This document shows, one piece after another, positions 62,301 through 64,000 of a stretch of 64,000 bases of DNA (its first letter is position 1; every line of letters starts with the position of its first letter). Below the pieces are notes generated by a model, which saw only the letters and a list, made by a program, of their open reading frames with translations, did not search any database and had not been told where the DNA came from. The stretch covers positions 1-64,000 of the forward strand of contig MHBL01000165.1 of assembly GCA_001803235.1 (NCBI GenBank), in the 5' to 3' direction. This DNA is from Lentisphaerae bacterium RIFOXYA12_64_32 (GTDB taxonomy: Bacteria > Verrucomicrobiota > Lentisphaeria > Oligosphaerales > YB12-FULL-65-16). The position numbers were made by a program, and so were the translations under genes.

Positions 62301-63747
62301 CCTGACCGCGGCCTACCCCGCCGCGCCCACCACCGGCTCGGTCAAGGTCGCGTTCGGCTACGACGCGCTCGACCGCCGCACTCTGCGCGTCCGCTCGACC
62401 TGGAACGGCACCGCGTGGGTCGAGCAATCCCGCATTGCCACGGTCTATGATGGCGGTTTGCCCGTCGCCGAGTTCGACGCCGCCGGCAACCTCGTCCGCG
62501 AAATGGTCTGGAGCCCCGAAGCGGAAGGCGGCATCGGCGGGTTGCTGCTCCTGCGGACCGCGCAGGGCGAGTTCCGCCCGGTCTACGACTACCGCGGGAA
62601 TGTGGTGGCCATGTTCGACGCGACCGGCGCCCTCGCCGAGCGCTACACCTACGACGGGTTCGGCCGCACCCACATCTTCGCGCCGGACGACACGGAGCTT
62701 GCGGAATCCGCGATCGGGAATACGTTCCTGTTCAGCACCAAGCTCTTTGACAGCGATCTGGGCCTGTACGACTTCGGCGCGCGGTACTACGATCCCCAGG
62801 CCGGGCGCTTCATCTCGCCCGACCCGCTCGGATTCGTCGATGGACCCAACCCGTACCTGTACGTCGCGGGCGATCCGATCAACTGGATCGATCCCTGGGG
62901 GCTGGCGGCGGAGGGTGGCCTGGCGAGTGCGGCCTGGGACGTGGGCACCGACTTCCTGGCCGGCGCCTACATGGCGTGGTCCAACGACAACACGCTTGGC
63001 GCCAACTACGCGCTGCTCCAGAAGTTGGGGCAGCCGCTGCCGGAAGAGTCGGGATGGGCCACAAGTGCGGGGGCGGGGTTCGGGCACCGGGTTGCCTTGG
63101 GCCAGGGCGCGGCGGAGCTGGTCGCGGGTGCGTTCATCGGCGGGGCGGGGGCAACCACCGCGTTCGGCGGCGCGGGTGCGAGCGGTACCGGCGCTGGCGC
63201 CTTGGTCGGCGTGCCCGCCATGGCGCTCGGCGGCGCGGGTGTCCTCAAGGGCATCGCGATCGGGGGTCACGGCATCGGCGTAGGTTGGACCGCCGGGCGC
63301 AACCTCGCTAACTTCCGCTCCCCCTCCAAATCCGGCTCGGACACCCCCTGCCCAAGCGTGGACCGGGATCCGACTGGGACTGCCGCAGAGGAAGGGATCA
63401 CGGCCAATTCCGAGGCAGGTCGTGCGAGAGAGAGGTACGTGCAGAGGAAACTCGAGGGACACTTCAAGGACGCGTCGGTTCAGCGGGAGCAGTACCTTCG
63501 CACGGCGGATGGGAAGATTGCCGAAGACCCACTGACCGGTGAAGCACGTCGGATTGATCACGTCATCATCGAGAACGGTCAGGCCCGTTATTCGGTTGAG
63601 ACAACAAGCAAGACGGCCCCCAAGGCGGAGCAGTTGGCCAAGGAGGCCAGAATCCGGGCAAACGGAGGCACCTTCGTGAGGGATCGCACTACGGGGGAAC
63701 TGATTGACGTGTCAAACGCGCCAACCCGAGTCAGCAGGAGGAAGTGA
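47374..63747 (+). CDS. Giant exported RHS polymorphic toxin (5457 aa) with PD-(D/E)XK-like tip
   Basis: The ATG at 47374 is the only start with a good ribosome site (GGGGAG, seven bases upstream). However, the signal-like segment (VVPALALIGLTAALPLRA/DTVY) lies about 120 residues later, so the GTG at 47596 (5383 aa) is a real alternative. In order: LamG-like domain (47740-48240); BACON-like domains (to 48700); Calx-beta-like domain (49380-49680); lamin-tail-like domain (49830-50270); parallel beta-helix (50530-51470, ending SPCIDTGTAPG); InlB-type divergent repeat (51480-51940); GWNL module; LamG-like domain; second GWNL module; TSP3-type calcium repeats (53610-53840, 54460-54790) around another LamG-like domain; Ig-like domains (55450-57960); RHS shell (58000-62904) with INWIDPWGL; then a 280-aa tip. 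An immunity-type gene follows 3 bp downstream. The role is inferred to be contact-dependent antagonism. Confidence 0.88.
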   Translation: MYRSKSAPDRLAVSRHSHTASPAASWVHHATGGTCKTPRLVRGTAREAARPPSGALRFCKSLTGIASPRPRSRTVAVALHAAVPAAWIPLCHGGATALARAARHVVPALALIGLTAALPLRADTVYSQGFESGAFGAEWTLTGTNQKRTQITTANVPHGGTRHLTMDDTAAGGYSRNEATLTLDLADWRNVVLTFWAKEFGDEVHTTTSPFASGANFDGVAISADGTTWYVVLTFPSSFSTYQQFTIDLDAAIAAAGLAYTGTFKVRFNQYDDYPIATDGIAIDDVLITAVAADDLEVAPEAGLTSAGYEGGPFAPASATYTLSNTGSGVLHWRVQPPAAAWVSVSPAQGTLAPGITDQVEVALNSATASLTWNATPYACPVVFENVSTGVTFTRNVQLTVNVPPPQASLAPESLLFFCPPGQTGAQTLTLRNLAPAGSAGLTFTAKAVSSGAPPATDTVGGTTYGTSYANRYCGNVYQPNRPTMLQTIESCVSFTGPRTLEFAVFESATASGTYTRILSQTVNRTGTGATFYASDPVNLRLESGKYYYIATGWSTSQTYYYNSTSHPLTVGFGQAQGGFVYSGYPLNGTVSVTPGSYNYYQRLTTSRAWLGVTPPSGAVTPGAQTSLQATADSATLSAGLYSGQLDVATNDPELPALTVPTRLAVGDVVVVTLPERVKEGDGTLPAAAMVNIPVARAQDLTVTLDSDTPDELDVPASVVIPAGQTFASFDLVVLDDTESDGAQTVTVTAVATGYTGSSATTDVRDNDVARFAFDTVPEEQYLQHPFQVSIAAQDPDGEPAIGFTGSVQLAGKIVDTRTQLSTIAITEVDPNTPDVVEFTNVSSAAVDIGGWQVVIYDATAWPTPTTVTTLPAGTLCPAGAVFRIQEYGASPGAWPLFYTGANINWTNSTATAAVLLLDAQSEIADFFTSGSPATIAFPCSIPTAQWSGNPVAVLSDSTVTWQRTGSEDHNDNSDWTAAAPNGGTLNPGLSLPFPAELPPIPVSPLTTGAFVNGVWTGQVTVTQRAWPMQLLVDDGSGHTGESTEFNVIARFSVNTATGNDANTGLDDAAPKRTIQAAIAAAQTHDLVVVAPGTYHERLDFLGKTIAVTGTDPTDPDTVAATVIDADATGTVVTFANGESKDSRLTGFTITNASTGGISITGASPTLSHCRIVGNQGRGITITDAPTLTIDACVIDQNAMTGGRGGGLFASASSVVLTNCQVSRNQASVSGGGLYINGTGVLTNCTLVANTAAGEGGGLWLSPGGGSKVTNCIAWSNSASLYPQIGAAPTTPVTYSCVQGGYTGTGNISSDPLFVAAATGDYHLLAGSPCIDTGTAPGAPATDIDDEPRPYPLETGAIDMGADEYLEYVTLTVIDSLGSATPPAGEHTYIRGATVSATAGGPSAVADGERDAATGWTGAGSVPATGTAAATGPIVLDTDSTLTWTWTRQYWLEVQPCADGTVDTPSGWHNAGAAVTLTATPGSGHEFKKWRGNVTLGREYDNPVTLSMYRPRTLYAEFVETGRGASDADKVTYTLFLEQGWNLISIPIQPENTALSVVLQGVPLVGPVYTYDPVSRQYVQVTTIRPGTGYWIQCSAACVATIHGYRVETSEVEVLAGWNFLATASDTDRPDDPMVVGTVWYWSGTGFSPATAIEMGLAYWVYISPPNGALGGLLVMGDPAAPTNAQLAGYRDTDGDGMADLHEFRLGFRRRTANSHARLPHACDFRNRPVTASSGPSQPPSPVSALTRPTYAAGAVDGQGGWIGVADPGATAPAIETETLRVNPNSTAIFPVAAFDEARVWVSLRAQFSAAADLDSNPPAPDNLENLMFALSSDRSIPPGLYALAWNADDQDWQWQMLDATVQPGQWFDLTVAYDYSRCTADVYLNGALAAQELAFAAESYGFAGFCHDGAFLPSSGYLLIDDLQVRFDAPAALRNTGAFATAPIHLDQGWNLVSFPVSVAQSPAAIFAGLVAGPAWYWNTRDQSYQPALDTIKGVGYWVECTASSGATVRVTGNLGAERTRDLEPGWTLFGPQTDMPAPANPAAWRWTGSAYQTPVITLDWGAGYWTYTATATSLPLLDTDRDADGLPDAWELGASGGFDNLLQNQYDDSDGDGLANADEYYAGTGANDGDWDDDGLSDGHEIALGYDPLANADAGQAWAAAPTLYATGFESPPTETYATGNLDGQNGWRVCTGAAAVVTSPVYSGTQAVRLGNGSTTSENVIEKRFTDPAQDLQEKGVFWLDVAFRPAAFASLTTPASSRADLCVGVNATGQLCLWHGGAVEGWTDTGVYLTLGQWYRISALLNFNTRTIGLYLNGAALPPVAMRDVTPDTMVRVGLGIVTATFAYLDDVRVSTVPPAAVDADADTLADVWELTYFGNLAQTATADPDNDGLDNAAEFRAGAAPNDNDTDNDGMPDGWELTHGLNPLGNDAPGDLDADGLTNLGEYQHSQDPAAPDSDHDGVPDGYEVEHSWDLASTVYQLETWAATTTDWAATGNTWAGLSGQHNGRFEVSFDQDWLPNPYGALARTTSAKFLANYTAALNDVLAFDLGPGNRLGDFTPLSVRLRFHSTLNDSTWISDELLTDESWVDADTCKLFAKFIPAQWHSTRPGTTGDIIANFNAADWLEVGLVRASTDETDFFTVDNFRVMSQAAGAELAAYLHDLYETGRGGTTASWPTLDSYSFDFSYADAVVIVDQGWCDPEAPAKRNVSGTVIPKCPMRNLAYRWSYGNSVAGAPAPQPDLGSFISVPCGQVSAGTQVGIPLPQAITDIDVHGVADNVTYTPPYSPPYVEAGDLQDYRGGYCRLSVTAEFQQYAGGPWTRKWYLTNVIRVASYKLPNDAPDTLSLLRNEMGDFSGTTLSLLNGSGWAAVGCDINAQVDLHAAEAQTLNTDSHYVYSGNSSVLVARYLYQATAVSASDLQFRWQKLTTTGWVDVYVDGATLPASYTAEASSGDTWRVAARVAKGQKWYSNWIYHTFTITDNKPDCVITPSPQACTTEDLTATASGAFNADGTPVTNFDYRWQRYRSNQWQVVRTTNSVATDTVPAADTNVGDQWKVQARKAGGSESDWGDYCAAVEIVALPAPGVALDVLNGYQVAGYNNDRPYATPASTLRATLTTSIENPTYQCLWQKKKIVDGQVTWEDVSGGSQTEPGVFERSGLVAGETWRALGRITVSSETSPYATSVPPEVTVVTIPASPQVELKAKDGTPPLGQGAYANDDLLATVTSYPQGTATLHYTWYCDSAQVKTDDSGTSPAQSEIPAAETERDQTWRVEVVAVVSGVPSQPATASITILDHVPTLNLSIYSWNPGTLYQGAIYLAAIPLAELADDDGWDEIDEEQYSITGLTVTWKRTYNGQTTTETQSATSSDSPETYFWHEFMRYPIGPEPVGAVWTCQASANWKCITPGKEKTMTPVSASGSRTVQAMPSFTVGLAPATLNPGATTLTASASGMFPSWLAPTYTYKWYRNGGVIKTDTGQGASCSTTETLVANDTWRAGVLASVQNGYCSYTSGETFSPVRTVQALPDPEPSPDLDGLANKTGETDENSVSEKSDPVDAVTGEFYADGSFEVPGLYPIDLTWRYSSQCNNLVTLAGIGKAWRLTPHPLLYLDPVSNNPFLRLVTDSGATLTFYDADADGTFLPEARDNTNLAHNQGASAPLSPPASGKVVYNVTDQSYTWTMPSGETRVYAKATAPALIAGKVLLVTCTDLRDNTLDFYYEDAVWASAAFNSHTLDLGRPTGQLVRIANNSGRSVDLYYPTQGDQTIVDYVLDDAGRKADFAYTTYGGAPFLSGVTRSSPVRNPGGGVANPATTQAVAETIVDAAYTYSDAATPGTFRVATITKPGGQTLSNTYDDQGRVTLQEIAHTGEAGLVTSAAFAYDLNAGQTTVTQPRDGEDAHDVISVLKYATDTIHAEYPAGCVYQEDISIRGGVAVSTFYGWNARRQMTSRGDQDGTETVWEYETTTPYRLVKESRYGKFTGGDADAEDLVVTEYTYFQNEPLSVLDLPHVVTLKTATDTTVEDDAAVVRTTTFTYLNNGAMTERVVTDPATATVRGEQWAYYTPSELATLGLASTLSLVKSHTVYGPAGASSADAFTTEFAPRRYGSPLATDGQPAVVTRAPDSAAPHVTELAYYTDGQLAQSAVQLDAQTDLVTDLAYDGKGRPYAVRDPLGYIAYSEFDGRGNVTKTTGPRTGLTGLDQVTFQYDTLDGVLNFTRGTSTADGMDTVALARTYDRAGNLTSDRDRLTVTTTAAYDFRNRLTGSTLAARTGVTTDRELAQDRIYNDAARSIVAIDSLNGTDTATTTTRVTADASLPWREERPADAGKSCQAVAQYDPLGRLLAETDPDGNRVEYAYDALDRVVEARWIATSDGALTRYRAFEYNALGQVAFVFQDEALTRCTEYVYDAAGRVAEIIGPEVEPGSIQAHEELVYDGASRVTDRYVWRDATGADRARTHYTYLDNGQVATLTTPDDTTYWFEYDEAGLKTAELRALEPCGVADLASYNPNAANTHRTEFRYNVKGELVRKLVQAENGTLGSTLSPPAADPSRTYHVFSYAYDAAGQRTAVTDPAGRVWRLEYDNAGRVVEQSVSYGSPSTDLTYREFSYELSDLQDRPYCLTMTVRTDFPDSGHEVLTRYHYDGRGNLRVTEEAYGTAQQRVTETEVTGADQPATVTFGGVRSTFEYQFDQLAKSTHGTLNPLTFTRTYDSFGNLATAQTQSGGAPSSAPLLRFTHDANGALRSVTGSPLPHGATPSVHHYTYPGALSLRTVDADVYHAQADYGFSPEGRLAFAGAQLDGGQWQYPYVVDERDTAGRPTAVDRACGAAYNLYEWRDHEANGNLREDWLYTDAADWKQLLDARDTADYDALDRLANFEAELFNPASTTYTYSEPFGYLTGDGVATYDYDDFGNRQHRFIAGGATETYTYTVNGTPDPLQRLQSVTVSGVTTTYGYDTRGNLVERETPSSTTIYEWDDANRLTAAYPAAPTTGSVKVAFGYDALDRRTLRVRSTWNGTAWVEQSRIATVYDGGLPVAEFDAAGNLVREMVWSPEAEGGIGGLLLLRTAQGEFRPVYDYRGNVVAMFDATGALAERYTYDGFGRTHIFAPDDTELAESAIGNTFLFSTKLFDSDLGLYDFGARYYDPQAGRFISPDPLGFVDGPNPYLYVAGDPINWIDPWGLAAEGGLASAAWDVGTDFLAGAYMAWSNDNTLGANYALLQKLGQPLPEESGWATSAGAGFGHRVALGQGAAELVAGAFIGGAGATTAFGGAGASGTGAGALVGVPAMALGGAGVLKGIAIGGHGIGVGWTAGRNLANFRSPSKSGSDTPCPSVDRDPTGTAAEEGITANSEAGRARERYVQRKLEGHFKDASVQREQYLRTADGKIAEDPLTGEARRIDHVIIENGQARYSVETTSKTAPKAEQLAKEARIRANGGTFVRDRTTGELIDVSNAPTRVSRRK
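47474..47553. repeat. Inverted-repeat element at the 5' end of the second RHS gene
   Basis: CTTGCAAAACC (47474-47484) and GGTTTTGCAAG (47543-47553) are perfect 11-bp inverted repeats around a G/C-rich core that itself folds (GGCTCGCGAGGCC-type palindrome, about 47514-47526). It lies in frame before the signal-like segment, encoding an Arg/Pro/Ala-rich stretch unlike a signal peptide. It looks like a dispersed element that has invaded the gene start or leader. Confidence 0.7.
51955..52415 (+). other. Internal GWNL/GYW module, first copy
   Basis: Lobes EQGWNLISIPIQP ... YTYDPVSRQY ... GTGYWIQCS and LAGWNFLATAS ... VWYWSGTGFS ... LAYWVYIS. It follows the InlB-type repeat and is followed by a short calcium-loop segment, DTDGDGMADLHEF. 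Confidence 0.6.
53205..53620 (+). other. Internal GWNL/GYW module, second copy
   Basis: Lobes DQGWNLVSFPVSV ... AWYWNTRDQSYQ ... GVGYWVECT and EPGWTLFGPQT ... AWRWTGSAYQ ... GAGYWTYTA. TSP3-type repeats follow directly (DTDRDADGLPDAWELG). Confidence 0.6.
53610..54790 (+). repeat. TSP3-type calcium-binding repeats in two blocks
   Basis: Two blocks (53610-53840 and 54460-54790) contain repeated DxDxDGLxDxWE and DxDGDGLxNxxEY motifs, for example DSDGDGLANADEYYAGT and DTDNDGMPDGWELTHGLNPL. They flank a LamG-like domain. Such repeats bind Ca2+ and stiffen linkers in secreted proteins. Confidence 0.8.
58000..62904 (+). other. RHS/YD-repeat shell and core of the second RHS protein
   Basis: It opens with a DUF6531-like lead (KSDPVDAVTGEFYADGSFEV). 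Many YD repeats follow (YAYDALDRVVEARWIATSDG and others), then the core GLYDFGARYYDPQAGRFISP DPLGFVDGPNPYLYVAGDP, ending at INWIDPWGL. The predicted cut is after the Leu codon at 62902-62904. Confidence 0.9.
61534..61555. repeat. Hairpin repeat inside the RHS coding sequence
   Basis: GGGGCGC-CGTCCTCA-GCGCCCC has perfect 7-bp arms and encodes GGAPSSAPLL in the RHS shell. Its loop and outer stem resemble the 26-bp palindrome inside the MITE (47051-47076), which read in the other direction has GGGGCG...TGTCCTCA...CGCCCC. Confidence 0.5.
62905..63747 (+). other. Toxin tip of the second RHS protein, PD-(D/E)XK-like
   Basis: The 280-aa tip begins with a Gly/Ala-rich hydrophobic pretoxin segment (about 63070-63310). 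A charged C-terminal domain of about 115 aa follows: GRARERYVQRKLEGHF, then DASVQREQYLRTADG, then EARRIDHVIIENG (Asp codon at 63556), then RYSVETTSK (Glu codon at 63598, Lys codon at 63610), then AKEARIRANGGTFVRDR. The order Glu, Asp, Glu-x3-Lys resembles a restriction-endonuclease-fold nuclease, but the spacing is not the classic E-x-K. Confidence 0.6.
63736..63741 (+). promoter_or_regulatory. Ribosome binding site of the terminal immunity-type gene
   Basis: AGGAGG lies inside the last codons of the RHS gene, nine bases before the GTG at 63751. This indicates translation coupled to the toxin gene. Confidence 0.75.
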
Positions 63748-63750
63748 CCC

Positions 63751-64000
63751 GTGGCCGATTTTCTCATTGACGATGCATCTGTCCATTTCGCTGCCTCGAA
63801 GAGTCCTGAGTATCGGGCGCAGGTAAGGGCGCGTTTCTCGGCCTTGGTTGGTTTTCTGCGATCCAATGGCCTCCTAACTCGCGAGCTCCTGATGCCGAGC
63901 CAAGCGCCGGACGAGTCTCTCAAGATCATGAAATCTGATCTTACCGACGAAGGCTTCCTGCTGATTCAGCGTGCCTATCCGAAATGGCTCCGAGGGATTG
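63751..64000 (+). CDS. Candidate immunity protein for the second RHS toxin (partial)
   Basis: The gene begins at the GTG at 63751, 3 bp after the RHS stop codon, and runs off the window with 83 codons visible. The protein starts VADFLIDDASVHFAASKSP and continues with a helical segment (RAQVRARFSALVGFLRSNGL), then SLKIMKSDLTDEGFLLIQRA. There is no signal peptide, so it is probably cytoplasmic. The fused gene arrangement, strong coupled ribosome site and position directly after a variable toxin tip make it the probable antidote to the nuclease-like domain. I do not recognise a named family from this fragment. Confidence 0.75.
   Translation, partial: MADFLIDDASVHFAASKSPEYRAQVRARFSALVGFLRSNGLLTRELLMPSQAPDESLKIMKSDLTDEGFLLIQRAYPKWLRGI

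Overview
The window is GC-rich bacterial DNA dominated by very large secreted surface proteins. It holds one housekeeping gene (an EttA-type ABC-F ATPase), five very large exported-protein genes and two small genes directly downstream of RHS toxin genes. The module mix (SdrD/Cna-B-like repeats, ELW-type 'SDGTEAGT' repeats, HAF repeats, LamG, BACON/ASPM-like repeats, parallel beta-helices, TSP3-type calcium repeats) and the many intergenic hairpin repeats suggest a member of the PVC group (Kiritimatiellota, Lentisphaerota, Verrucomicrobiota or Planctomycetota) or a similar environmental phylum. That placement is inference; there is no rRNA or other phylogenetic marker here apart from ettA.

Layout. 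1-396: hairpin-rich intergenic DNA with a candidate promoter. 397-2088 (+): ettA. From 2172 to 46383 everything is on the minus strand. In transcription order this is a 2468-aa glycine-rich/beta-helix/LamG protein (46383-38977), a 7033-aa RHS toxin (38755-17654), its candidate immunity gene (17628-17047), a 3971-aa SdrD/ELW/HAF adhesin (16895-4980), and a FecR-domain protein with a TbpB-like beta-barrel C-terminus (4748-2172), which converges on ettA. 46384-47373 is a divergent intergenic region with a tandem duplication and a small MITE that has perfect terminal inverted repeats and a perfect 9-bp target duplication. 47374-63747 (+): a second giant RHS toxin (about 5400 aa), then 3 bp later a second candidate immunity gene cut by the window end (63751-64000).

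How the genes may work together. All five large proteins carry N-terminal Sec-type signal sequences, although that of the second RHS is preceded by an oddly long leader. None has a recognisable LPXTG or PEP-CTERM anchor, and no VgrG, PAAR or other type VI parts are present. The two RHS proteins share one plan: signal peptide, then thousands of residues of adhesion modules, then an RHS/YD shell ending in the DPxGL self-cleavage motif, then a short pretoxin and a variable toxin tip, followed immediately by a small gene on the same strand. I read this as a pair of Sec-exported polymorphic toxin-immunity modules with giant adhesive delivery arms, next to companion adhesins that share their modules. 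Two architectural features look new to me: LamG domains repeatedly inserted into loops of other beta-domains, and a two-lobed 'GWNL-S-P ... GYWV' module shared by three of the proteins.
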